A stretch of 64,000 nucleotides of DNA from JBEISR01 sp044371425 (GTDB lineage Bacteria; Planctomycetota; Planctomycetia; Pirellulales; Pirellulaceae): assembly GCA_044371425.1 (NCBI GenBank), contig JBILTR010000001.1, positions 186,001 to 250,000 on the forward strand. The letters are read 5' to 3'. Numbering within the stretch: the first letter of the stretch is position 1; every line of letters begins with the position of its first letter. The position numbers and the translations under genes are program-made. The notes below the pieces were generated by a model. That model was not told the DNA's origin. It did not search any database and saw only the letters and a program-made list of their open reading frames with translations. This document shows positions 7,502-16,534 of this stretch, piece after piece.

Positions 7502-8614
7502 ATGGCCCAAAGCTTGGGGCCGCAGCGCCCCGTTTGGAAGTGGATTCTGTATTCTGCGGCGCTGTTGGGGATCTCCCTGGTCTGTGCCGAATCGACCGCG
7601 CGCCTGGACGACTGGATGCGATTTGGCACGGGTTGCTTGGAGACTTCCAGCATGGACTCTTTGGTCCTGAGGGAGGTGGGGTTCCGGCGAGGTCGACCCG
7701 ATAGCGGCTTCCGGCACTGGAAGTTGAACGAGCATGGTTTTCGCGGCCCCTCCTTTCGCAAGGAGAAGGAGCCAGGGAAGACTCGCGTGATGTTGCTGGG
7801 AGCCTCCGAAACGTTTGGCACTCATGAGTCACCGGGCAAATCGTATCCGGAAGTGTTGGCTACCAACCTTCCCGACTCGTACCAGGTGATCAACACCGCA
7901 TTGGTCGGCATGCCGCTGGCCGAAATGGTCAATTACTGGGATCTGTATCTGGCGCAATACCAGCCTGACATTCTGGTTCTCTGTGCGTCGCCACTGTTTT
8001 ATCTGGCCGATCAGGCTCCCATGATTCCTTCGGTCGCTCCCTTGAAATCCGCCCCCGCGCGACCCCCTGCGATCGGTTGGGTGGACTCGTTGCGATTCAT
8101 CGAACGACTCCGAAATCGGTTCAGTCTGCCAGCCTTGGTGGTCGAGGCGCGGGATCGATCCAAGTTGGCCAAAACGATCGAATCCAAGGATGCTGGCTGG
8201 GTTTTTGAAAAGCCTCCCGAGGATCGCCTAGAGCTTTACCAGAAGCACTTGACGATGATGATCGATCGCACGGAGAAAGCATCGTGCCAGTTGGTCTTGA
8301 TCACTCAGCCGATCCGTGTCGCGATGGCGATTCGCCCTGAGGATGAAGGCGATCTCCTGGCGGCTCGAATGATTCGGCCTCGAGCGACCGAGCGGACGCT
8401 GGTGGACTTCTCCAGTTTGGCTCGAGATCGATTGATGGCGCTTGCGGATTCCAGGTCGATACCGGTCGTGGACCTCTGGGAGGTGATGGCAGGTGACAGG
8501 GCGCTGTTTCACGATATCGTCCATTTCAGCGATCGAGGCGCACAGATTGCGGCGCAACGAATCGCACAGCAGTTGATCGCTCTGGAACCGGCCCCTCATC
8601 TTTCCAGTCAGTAA
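7502..8614 (+). CDS. SGNH/GDSL-like hydrolase (AlgJ/AlgX-like acyltransfer partner)
   Basis: A 370-residue protein with one N-terminal membrane/signal segment (about residues 13-30) followed by an extracytoplasmic SGNH fold. The nucleophile block is MLLGASETFG, the second block NTALVGMPLAEM, and the Asp-x-x-His block is near the C-terminus, HDIVHFSDRGAQ. It ends four bases before an MBOAT acyltransferase, the arrangement seen in alginate and other polysaccharide O-acetylation systems, where the membrane protein moves acyl groups across the membrane and the SGNH partner transfers them to sugar. The polysaccharide acceptor is unknown because no synthesis genes are adjacent. Confidence 0.8.
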   Translation: MAQSLGPQRPVWKWILYSAALLGISLVCAESTARLDDWMRFGTGCLETSSMDSLVLREVGFRRGRPDSGFRHWKLNEHGFRGPSFRKEKEPGKTRVMLLGASETFGTHESPGKSYPEVLATNLPDSYQVINTALVGMPLAEMVNYWDLYLAQYQPDILVLCASPLFYLADQAPMIPSVAPLKSAPARPPAIGWVDSLRFIERLRNRFSLPALVVEARDRSKLAKTIESKDAGWVFEKPPEDRLELYQKHLTMMIDRTEKASCQLVLITQPIRVAMAIRPEDEGDLLAARMIRPRATERTLVDFSSLARDRLMALADSRSIPVVDLWEVMAGDRALFHDIVHFSDRGAQIAAQRIAQQLIALEPAPHLSSQ

Positions 8615-8618
8615 TTTC

Positions 8619-10013
8619 ATGATTTTCAACAGCATCGAGTTTCTTTTCTTTTTCCTTCCGATCACCTATTTGGTGTTCTGGATGCTGAAGACTGCCAACG
8701 CGCGCTACGTATGGCTGACCATCACCGGATACATTTTCTACGGATGGTGGGACGCTCGATTCTGCCTGCTGATCGGCTTTTCGACCTTGGTCAGCTACTT
8801 GGCTGGGCTTGGGTTTCTCCGCTGGCAGGAGGGATGGTCAAGACGACTGTGTTTGATTGTTCCGATCGTCGTCGATCTGTTGCTGCTTGGCTTCTTCAAG
8901 TACGCCAACTTCCTGCTTGATCTGGCAGGCAGCATTCAGGGCCTTTTTGGTTCAAAAGCTCACGGACTTCATCTGGACATTGTGTTGCCGGTGGGGATTT
9001 CGTTTTATACCTTCCATACGATCAGTTACATCGTCGATTGTTACCGGCGTGTGGTTCGGCCGACGCGCAACTTTTTCGAGTTCGCGGCCTATGTTTCGCT
9101 CTTCTCGCAGTTGGTTGCTGGCCCCATCGTCCGCTTCAGTCAATTGGAGAAGGATCTGGAGAACATCGCTGTCTCGGATCGCGCATCGCTGATCCCCCGG
9201 GGCATTTCTTTCTTTCTGACGGGACTGATCGAGAAGGTGGTCATCGCCGATTCGATCGCATTCCTGATCGATCCCCATATCGAAAAGATTGGATCGATGA
9301 GCACTTTGGCGAGTTGGGAGTTGCTGATCGGTTATTCGATGCAGCTCTATTTCGATTTTTCCGGTTACAGCACGATGGCCATTGGTCTGGGGCTACTCTT
9401 TGGCATGCACATTCCGCAGAACTTCAACTCCCCCTACAAGGCGACAAGCCTAGGGGATTTTTGGAGGCGCTGGCACATCTCCCTGTCCAATTGCATGAGA
9501 GACTATCTCTACATCCCCTTGGGTGGCAATCGACTGGGAATCCGAAGGAACTACGTCAATCTTTTCCTGACGATGCTGATTGGTGGGATCTGGCACGGAG
9601 CCAACTGGACGTTTGTCCTTTGGGGAGCATGGCACGGACTGTGGCTTTGCCTGTTCAAGAAGATGGAACTCTCCAAGGTCGGCTTGGGTTACTGGGGTGG
9701 TCGGTTGATGACCTTGCTGGTGGTCCTATTCGGATGGGTTCTGTTTCGCGCGCCGGATATGGAGCATGCGATGGTCTGGTATCGCCACCTGCTGATTCCA
9801 ACGGGTGGGGCTTCGGTCCCGAAGGAGGGTATCCTTCTGGTCCTTCTGGTGATCGCATGGTATCTGGCTGCGGTGGCTCGAAACCCGGTCGAGTTGCACG
9901 ACGAGCAGAAGGGGTGGGTCTATCCTCCCTGGGCGGCCTGCGCTATTTTTGGAGCCGTTTTGGCGTTGATCGTCGGCTGGGGGAATAGTCCCTTCCTCTA
10001 TTTCCAGTTTTGA
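8619..10013 (+). CDS. MBOAT family membrane O-acyltransferase (AlgI/DltB-like)
   Basis: A 464-residue polytopic membrane protein with about ten hydrophobic segments. Family hallmarks are the opening MIFNSIEFLFFF, LPVGISFYTFHTISYIVD, SPYKATSLGDFWRRWHISLS, and the catalytic-His region LIGGIWHGANWTFVLWGAWHG. It would import activated acyl groups for O-acylation of an extracellular polymer. The preceding SGNH gene (4-bp gap) is its probable partner, and the two are likely co-transcribed. Confidence 0.92.
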   Translation: MIFNSIEFLFFFLPITYLVFWMLKTANARYVWLTITGYIFYGWWDARFCLLIGFSTLVSYLAGLGFLRWQEGWSRRLCLIVPIVVDLLLLGFFKYANFLLDLAGSIQGLFGSKAHGLHLDIVLPVGISFYTFHTISYIVDCYRRVVRPTRNFFEFAAYVSLFSQLVAGPIVRFSQLEKDLENIAVSDRASLIPRGISFFLTGLIEKVVIADSIAFLIDPHIEKIGSMSTLASWELLIGYSMQLYFDFSGYSTMAIGLGLLFGMHIPQNFNSPYKATSLGDFWRRWHISLSNCMRDYLYIPLGGNRLGIRRNYVNLFLTMLIGGIWHGANWTFVLWGAWHGLWLCLFKKMELSKVGLGYWGGRLMTLLVVLFGWVLFRAPDMEHAMVWYRHLLIPTGGASVPKEGILLVLLVIAWYLAAVARNPVELHDEQKGWVYPPWAACAIFGAVLALIVGWGNSPFLYFQF

Positions 10014-10090
10014 TTTGCCGGAAAGCGATCGTTTTCCTCGCGCTTTTGGTGCCGGCATCGATCAACACGCCAGCAGCCGTTTTTCGTTCA

Positions 10091-10118
10091 TTGCACTTTG
10101 CTGCCGACCAAATAGAAT
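10091..10118 (+). promoter_or_regulatory. Predicted sigma-70-type promoter of the multicopper oxidase group
   Basis: TTGCAC (10091-10096) and TAGAAT (10113-10118) are separated by 16 bp and end about 18 bp before the start codon at 10137. The match is by eye only. Confidence 0.5.
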
Positions 10119-10136
10119 CAAGCCGATGAGGGCTTG

Positions 10137-12551
10137 ATGATGAAAAATCGACCGATTCCAAGGCGGCAATGGCTTCAGGGAGTGGCGGCGGCACCAGCGA
10201 TAGGCGCAGCCTTGGAGGGAGGAGTTGGCTTGGCCAGCCAAGCGGAACCTCCTGTCGAAGCTGCCTTCGACAAGAAGAAGCAGTACGAACTTCCAGGCTG
10301 GGCCTTCACTCAGACTCTCGAAGTCCCTCTCACGCCACGGCCCACGACCGTCGGCAGCTTCGAACAGATCGATCGGCAACCGGGGGTGTTTGGCAAGGAC
10401 GATCCGGTCCCCGTTGGCGAGGTGTTCCACGGCGTGGCGGATGAATGGGGGATCACTCCCAATCACTGGGCTGCCTATGGGCTGGATCCAACCAAGCGAG
10501 GGGCCGAGGCGTGGGCGGACAAGCAAGCGCATTTCCGAACGCTTCGCGACCGAAAAACAGGGGAAGCTATCCGCAATTGGGGTCACTTTCCGATCAAGTG
10601 CTACAAGATTCCTATCCAGGAGACCTTCAAGAAGTTGCGGCCGGATGCCACTTTTGAAGCAAGGCTCTATGGTTACTCCGGCATGGTTCCCGGCCCCACG
10701 TTCCGCATGCGCATCGGCCAACCGGTGTTGGTGCGTTTTGCCAACCAGATCGACTCGGAAACCTCGGTGCACCTCCATGGAGGGCATAGTCCGTCGCACA
10801 GCGATGGCTTTCCGACCTTCTATGTGCTTCAGGGGAAGTCACGGGATTACTTCTACCCGAACATCGTCCCGCTACGGCGCAATCCCGATGTAGCGCCCGA
10901 CCAGCCCGACGGGTACTTCGCCGACGAAGGGGAGGCTCAATCGACGATGTGGTATCACGACCACGCAATGGACCTGACGGCTCATAACGTGGTCAAGGGA
11001 CTGGCGGGGTTTGCACTTTGTTTCAGCGAAAACGAACTGGATCTGATCCGCCGAGGCGTCTTGCCAGGGCTGGGAGAGAAAAGCTGTCAGGATCCCGATT
11101 TGCTTGGCCGATCGGACGACCCCACGCTGGAAGATCCACAGCGTCCTGGTTTCTATCGTCGCGGCAAGGAGCCCTACTTCAACCCGTTCGATTTCCCGCT
11201 GGTGATCCAGGACAAGGTGGTCGATCTTCCGACTGGCCAGGTCGCCTATGACAGCCACGGCCACAACGGGTACCTGGGGGACACGATGTTCGTCAATGGG
11301 ATTGCTTGGCCTCAGCAGGTCGTCCCCAACCGAAAGATCCGCCTTCGGTTGCTCAATGGTTCCAACGCACGGGTGCTCCGATTGCGGCTTTTGAAAGCCT
11401 CCGATTTCTGGCGGTTGCATCGCGATGGGATCGACGACCCTGGTGCCGGGGAGGACGATCCTGCCGTCATCGATGGACGGGCCGATCGGTACGAGAATCT
11501 AGCGCAGCCTTTCCTCCGAATCGGAAAGGATACGTGGCTGTGGCCTGAAGCGCAGCGGCGCACCAGCATGGTGCTGACCATGGCAAATCGCGGCGACATC
11601 GTCGTCGACTTCAAGCAGTTGGTAGGGCGAGATCTGGGACCTGGTGAGGAAGAAGAGTTCATCCTCGTCAACACGATGCCTCAGGCAGACGGCCGGGGGC
11701 CCAAGCAGAAACTGGATGATGCCGGCGATCCTCGCGTCCTCACCCTCCCCTTTGACGTGAATCTACCGGATCGCCAGATCCGACTGGCCGAGTCCAAGCG
11801 ACCGATCGGACTGATGAAGATCGTCGTCCGTGGACCTCGCGTCACTCGCGATGCAACCGTCGAGCATGGGACGCCGCTACAACCGCACCAACGCATTCTC
11901 GACCGTGAGGTCACCGTCGTTCGCGAGTTCATCTTCGAACGTGGCAAGGGGGCGTGGCAGATCAACGGCCGCTTCTACGATCCAAACATCAACAACGCAA
12001 CACCGACGATCGATACGACGGAAGAGTGGGTGCTGCGCAATGGCGGGGGAGGATGGTGGCATCCGATCCATATCCATTTGGAAGCCCATCAACTGGTGCG
12101 ATACGAAAAGGACTTCGACGCCGACGGACGGATCGAAGCGATACCGGGGGGGCTTCCCCTGGGCAATCTGGTCGATGTGACCAATCAGATCCAGGGAAAT
12201 GACCTAGCGGGTCTGCACGATACCATCGCCCTGGGCCCCAATTCGGTGGCTCGCATCCGAATGCGTTTCCGCACATGGCGTGGACCTTTCGTCTTCCACT
12301 GTCACAACATCGAGCATGAAGACATGCGGATGATGTTCAATTTCGAGCCAGTGGCTGAAGCGCTGCCCCCCAATGACTTGCTCGATCCCGACATCGCTCC
12401 CAATGCCCGTACCCATGGCAATGACGTGACGCTCAACAACCGAAATGGGGAGCTTCCCTTCGAGCAGTTGCCTGTGCCTCCGGAACATGCCGAAGATGTT
12501 GGCAACCTGATGATTCCTTCCCGGCCGCGGCCCAAGCCGCGCAATCCGTAA
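10137..12551 (+). CDS. Large multicopper oxidase, Tat-exported
   Basis: A protein of about 804 residues. The N-terminus has a twin-arginine-type leader (PRRQWLQGVAAAPAIGAA), so it is likely folded with copper in the cytoplasm and exported. Copper motifs are visible in order: HLHGGHSPSHSDG and WYHDHAMDLTAHNV in the first cupredoxin domain, and HPIHIHLEAHQL plus HCHNIEHEDMRMMF in the last, which supply the type 1 and trinuclear sites. It is longer than CotA or CueO (about 500), with extra material between domains. A SCO-like protein and a two-haem protein follow directly, suggesting a shared extracytoplasmic redox function. The substrate (organic, Mn(II), Cu(I) or Fe(II)) is not determinable. 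TTG at 10134 and ATG at 10140 are alternative starts. Confidence 0.92.
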   Translation: MMKNRPIPRRQWLQGVAAAPAIGAALEGGVGLASQAEPPVEAAFDKKKQYELPGWAFTQTLEVPLTPRPTTVGSFEQIDRQPGVFGKDDPVPVGEVFHGVADEWGITPNHWAAYGLDPTKRGAEAWADKQAHFRTLRDRKTGEAIRNWGHFPIKCYKIPIQETFKKLRPDATFEARLYGYSGMVPGPTFRMRIGQPVLVRFANQIDSETSVHLHGGHSPSHSDGFPTFYVLQGKSRDYFYPNIVPLRRNPDVAPDQPDGYFADEGEAQSTMWYHDHAMDLTAHNVVKGLAGFALCFSENELDLIRRGVLPGLGEKSCQDPDLLGRSDDPTLEDPQRPGFYRRGKEPYFNPFDFPLVIQDKVVDLPTGQVAYDSHGHNGYLGDTMFVNGIAWPQQVVPNRKIRLRLLNGSNARVLRLRLLKASDFWRLHRDGIDDPGAGEDDPAVIDGRADRYENLAQPFLRIGKDTWLWPEAQRRTSMVLTMANRGDIVVDFKQLVGRDLGPGEEEEFILVNTMPQADGRGPKQKLDDAGDPRVLTLPFDVNLPDRQIRLAESKRPIGLMKIVVRGPRVTRDATVEHGTPLQPHQRILDREVTVVREFIFERGKGAWQINGRFYDPNINNATPTIDTTEEWVLRNGGGGWWHPIHIHLEAHQLVRYEKDFDADGRIEAIPGGLPLGNLVDVTNQIQGNDLAGLHDTIALGPNSVARIRMRFRTWRGPFVFHCHNIEHEDMRMMFNFEPVAEALPPNDLLDPDIAPNARTHGNDVTLNNRNGELPFEQLPVPPEHAEDVGNLMIPSRPRPKPRNP

Positions 12552-12613
12552 AAGGTGGGCAAAGCCCCAGCCATAGCCTTGGATCGTTCGCAACCACCTG
12601 GGAACCCTGGAAG

Positions 12614-13225
12614 ATGACACCTTGGAATTTCCTGCAAGCTCCAGTCGGCTTCCAACCGGAACCGTCGGTGCCCCGACGCAAGAACTCGGCGAGGTTTGAG
12701 AACATCGACGTGGTCAATCAGTTTGGTCAGTCCTTTCGATTTCGGGATGATTTGGTCGCTGATCGAATGGTGTTGATCAACACCATGTACACCACCTGCC
12801 GCGGAAGCTGCCCTACCACCGGAACGGTGCTGATGAAACTGCGTCGCGATCTGACCAAGCTTTTTGGATCCCGAATCGCTTTGGTATCGATGACGCTGGA
12901 ACCGCAAGTCGATACCGTCGCGGTGATGCGAAGGTATTCCGAAGATTATGGGGCTGGGCAACATCGTGACGACCTCTGCCCATGGCACTTCATCACGGGG
13001 CAACCCCAAGCGATGGATCGACTCCGAAAATCGCTCGATTTCTTCGATCTCGATCCACGCGTCGATCAAGATTTATCGCAGCATGATGCCACGCTACTTT
13101 TTGGAAACGATCGAAGCGATCGCTGGGCCAATCTCCCAGCGGCCGTAAGGTACGGCCAGTTGCTGGCGACGATCCGACGCATCGTCGGAGAGTCGTTTGA
13201 AGAACGGTATGGAATTCCCGGCTAG
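12614..13225 (+). CDS. SCO1/SenC-like copper-binding thioredoxin-fold protein
   Basis: A 203-residue protein of the SCO family, which delivers copper to metalloenzymes or acts as a thiol reductase. The copper ligands are present: Cys62 and Cys66 in TTCRGSCPTT and the distal His157 in SQHDATLLFG. The fold is thioredoxin-like (MVLINTMYTTC, then LVSMTLEPQVDT). Unusually, no signal peptide or membrane anchor is visible and no upstream in-frame start exists that would add one. It sits between a multicopper oxidase and a di-haem protein, so copper loading of the oxidase is a reasonable inference, but then it would need an export route. Confidence 0.85.
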   Translation: MTPWNFLQAPVGFQPEPSVPRRKNSARFENIDVVNQFGQSFRFRDDLVADRMVLINTMYTTCRGSCPTTGTVLMKLRRDLTKLFGSRIALVSMTLEPQVDTVAVMRRYSEDYGAGQHRDDLCPWHFITGQPQAMDRLRKSLDFFDLDPRVDQDLSQHDATLLFGNDRSDRWANLPAAVRYGQLLATIRRIVGESFEERYGIPG

Positions 13226-13242
13226 GTTAAGACAGGATCCCG

Positions 13243-16200
13243 ATGATGATGCCATTTGAAAAGGTTCGCCGTCATGTCGAGATCGCACTGTCGTTGCTGT
13301 TGCTGTTGGCAGTCGATCGAGTACGGCTGCAGGGGCAGGAACCGGTTCGGGAACCCAAGCCAGCGGCAATCCACCTGGTGGGCCATGAAGACCAAGCCCT
13401 GCTAGCTCGTGTCCAGGAGGTGATCGACGACTGGGATCCACGCAAGTTGATCAACCCCTATGTGATTTCGATGGAAGCGCTGGATCCCTCGGGGCGCCTC
13501 GTCATCCGAAAGGCGCTGCGCCGGCCCGATCTTGCCGAATTCATCGCCGATGTGGAGGCGGCCGAGCAGCTTGGCAAGGCGATGTTTTGGGAGATGCAGG
13601 CGGGAAGCGATTTTGGACGTTCGCGTGAGGGAGTCTTCGTCGGCACCGCCTGCGCGTCGTGCCACTTCCAAGCGGGCGCTGATCCCCGCGATCGCCATAC
13701 CCAGCGGATTCCGTATGTCGTCTGGGACAAGTACATTTTGCATCCTGAGCATTTCATGGAACAGGAGCCCTACGATCCGGTCGTCTCGGCAACACGCGTA
13801 ACCCAACCCAAAGCAAGCACCGCACTTTCGATGATCGTCGGTTCTCAGGGGGTCGAGCGGCGAGTATTCGATCGACTCAATGGGCCTCCACCGACGCAAG
13901 GGGTCTGGCAGTCGGAGCGAAGTCGCGTCAAAAAGTCGCTGATTCCCAAAGAGGAATGGCTGATGTTCTTCCGCGATCACCAGCCCGATCAATCTCCCTT
14001 CCGCCAGATCACCACCCGCAACAGCCCCACCGTAATCAACTCAGGATTCTCCGATCGGCTGTTCCACGATGGCCGAGCCGAATCGACGTTCAACGGATTC
14101 AGCATTTTCGGCGATCATGACAAGGACGAAATCATCTACCGCAGGGATCGCACTGGGACCATCAAGCCGGTCCGCATCGCGATCCTCAAAGCGTCGCTCG
14201 CCTCGCAGGCGGTCGGTCCCGTGGTCAATGAAGTGGAGATGTCTTTCGAGGGCCGCACCTTCGCTGACCTAGCGCGCAAACTGCTCGACCAGAAAATCCT
14301 CGCCTACCAGCAGATCGACCCCACCGATCCCGTTCTGGGGATCTATGCGTCGCCCAATCAACGCCCCACCTACCGCGATCTGATTCGACGGGCATTTCGC
14401 CGGGAGTGGTGGGATGGGACAGGTACCGATGGCCGGGAAGCGAAAGTCGCTCTGCTGCTCAATGCAAACCGCAAGCCACCGTACGCTCAAGGTTCAATGC
14501 TCGAAGCGAATTTTTCGCTCTTCTGGGGATTGGCGAATCTGATCTATCAGTCGGAGCTGGTTTCCAACCAAAGCCCGTTCGATGCGATGATGATGGGAAA
14601 TCCCCGACCCGTCCTCGATCGATGGGAGAAAGAACGCGGTAGACTGGAACCCATCTATCTGGATCGTGCGATCGTCCAGCCGAATGCATCGCCACGTCCC
14701 GAACACCGGACCGGCAGCGCCGTTTTTCAGCACGGCTTTCGCGTCTTCCTCAATCGTGGCTGCGTCGAATGCCACTCGGGGCCGCTCTTCTCTTCCACAT
14801 CCGAACGACTGCTGGAGATCGATGGACTCTTCCCGATCGCATCGATGATCCACAACACGCTGGTCCCACTGGGGCCGACCGATGCGATTCGATTCCACGA
14901 TCAAAAGTTCTTTCAGCAGACCATGGCGCTGATCGCCAATCGGATTGCGAAACGGAATCCCGATCTCGCAAAGGAATCGCGGCAATTGGCTCATCGCATG
15001 GAGCAGTTGCGGCACGATGCCCACGGGGATCCCGAAAAACTAGCGAAGTTGATTGCCACACGCGTACCGGTCGAAGGTCTGGACGATGGGGATCGAGCCC
15101 AGATCGCAAAGTGGATCAAGACCTACGAAGCGACGCGCGTCGAGAAATTGGGCGATCGGAGGTTTTATACGGAAAATCAGCGAGTCGACTTGGCGGAAGC
15201 GATGGTCGGACCGCTTTGGGTAGAGAAGATGATCATCCCATCTCGCCAGGTTCCCTTCCGACCGTTGCTCCCTTGGGCACCTCCTCATGCCACCCCGGAG
15301 TATGCCTTCTATGATCTCGGTTTTTACAATCTGGGTGTCAGTCCACCCCGATTCGATCGCGGCATCGGTACGGCGCTCTACAAGTACCTGAAAAAGGACT
15401 TCGTGGCTGAAGTGATGGCGGGGATGAAGAACGATCTGAAGGCGGATGCAAGCCCCGAGTCCGCCCAGATGCTTCAGGAACTGGAGGCGATGGAAACCGC
15501 AGACTTCATCCAAATGCTCCGCTCGACCTCACCGGCCCTGGAGTCTCTGGAGAAGTCTCAGCGTCCGGACGATCGATGGATCGAGCGATTGCGGGAAATG
15601 TCGATGATCTATTTTGAGGCGTACGCGGAACTGCTTCAGTCGACTCAGGGTGTCTCCGGATCGGCGTACCGGCCCAAGCAAGAAGATGTCTCTGAATTGC
15701 TGCGAGATTTCGATCTCACGCCGGATGCGCCTCTGGAAGGACTCGCTCCCCCCGCTTCTCCCGCCCCTCTCGATTTGTCCTGGCATCGCAATGACCTGCT
15801 GAACGATCAAGGTGAGGACAATCGTCGACGTTCTGATCACCATTTCCTTTCACGAGCACGCGCGCTGGCGATCGATGAAGAGCCATGGGGACTCCGCAAG
15901 CCACTTTTCCATGACAACGAATTGGCCTTCTGGGGATCGTTCCGCACTCCAGGGCTGCGGAACATCGAACTGACCGGTCCCTACATGCACAATGGCCGCC
16001 TGATGACGCTCTCCGAGGTGATCGATTTCTATAACCGAGGTGGGGACGTAGCGATGCACCGGCAGCTGAATCCCGACAAACATCCCGCCATGGTGCCGCT
16101 GGGCATGACCCCCGACGATCGTCTGGCACTGGAGTTCTTCATGCTCTGTTTGACCGATGAGCAGGTGCGGCAGGGAAGAGGTCGGTTCTCTCACCCGTCG

Positions 16201-16281
16201 CTACAGGTGGTCAACGGCTATCTGTCGACCGATCCCCGACCGGTGGAACAGATCATCACGGTCCCAGCCACCGGCACTTAA
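13243..16281 (+). CDS. Large two-haem cytochrome c peroxidase/MauG-like protein
   Basis: A 1012-residue exported protein with a signal peptide (hydrophobic stretch about residues 13-24). Two covalent haem motifs are present, CASCH at 137-141 and CVECH at 507-511. The C-terminal segment FRTPGLRNIELTGPYMHNG is characteristic of bacterial di-haem peroxidases and MauG relatives. Typical family members are 320-480 residues with haem motifs about 150 apart; here they are about 370 apart, so the protein has large insertions. It is the last gene of the multicopper oxidase group, only 17 bp after the SCO gene, and probably exchanges electrons with the oxidase or acts on its product. Confidence 0.88.
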   Translation: MMMPFEKVRRHVEIALSLLLLLAVDRVRLQGQEPVREPKPAAIHLVGHEDQALLARVQEVIDDWDPRKLINPYVISMEALDPSGRLVIRKALRRPDLAEFIADVEAAEQLGKAMFWEMQAGSDFGRSREGVFVGTACASCHFQAGADPRDRHTQRIPYVVWDKYILHPEHFMEQEPYDPVVSATRVTQPKASTALSMIVGSQGVERRVFDRLNGPPPTQGVWQSERSRVKKSLIPKEEWLMFFRDHQPDQSPFRQITTRNSPTVINSGFSDRLFHDGRAESTFNGFSIFGDHDKDEIIYRRDRTGTIKPVRIAILKASLASQAVGPVVNEVEMSFEGRTFADLARKLLDQKILAYQQIDPTDPVLGIYASPNQRPTYRDLIRRAFRREWWDGTGTDGREAKVALLLNANRKPPYAQGSMLEANFSLFWGLANLIYQSELVSNQSPFDAMMMGNPRPVLDRWEKERGRLEPIYLDRAIVQPNASPRPEHRTGSAVFQHGFRVFLNRGCVECHSGPLFSSTSERLLEIDGLFPIASMIHNTLVPLGPTDAIRFHDQKFFQQTMALIANRIAKRNPDLAKESRQLAHRMEQLRHDAHGDPEKLAKLIATRVPVEGLDDGDRAQIAKWIKTYEATRVEKLGDRRFYTENQRVDLAEAMVGPLWVEKMIIPSRQVPFRPLLPWAPPHATPEYAFYDLGFYNLGVSPPRFDRGIGTALYKYLKKDFVAEVMAGMKNDLKADASPESAQMLQELEAMETADFIQMLRSTSPALESLEKSQRPDDRWIERLREMSMIYFEAYAELLQSTQGVSGSAYRPKQEDVSELLRDFDLTPDAPLEGLAPPASPAPLDLSWHRNDLLNDQGEDNRRRSDHHFLSRARALAIDEEPWGLRKPLFHDNELAFWGSFRTPGLRNIELTGPYMHNGRLMTLSEVIDFYNRGGDVAMHRQLNPDKHPAMVPLGMTPDDRLALEFFMLCLTDEQVRQGRGRFSHPSLQVVNGYLSTDPRPVEQIITVPATGT

Positions 16282-16534
16282 TCGAATAGGCACGATCGAC
16301 CTGCAGTGGAAAGTCTAAGCTGCGTCGAAGGGTGTGGTTCCAGCTAGGGTTTTGGTATCAGAGATCCCCTGTCGATCGCCCAGCGGCCCGCCGAAGAGTG
16401 CCCAAGGCGCTGCGATCTCTTGAAGCCGGCGATCACCTAAGGTAGGCGTCGGCTGACGTGCGGGAGCCGCAGAAAGCCTAGCTGCGAGTTTGCTTAGGTA
16501 GGCGATGGTCGCGCTGCCGAGGTTCGATTGCCGC

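Noticed and set aside
7332..7832. Several minus-strand frames near the SGNH gene start
   Set aside because: They are arginine/proline-rich shadows of the + strand SGNH gene and spacer.
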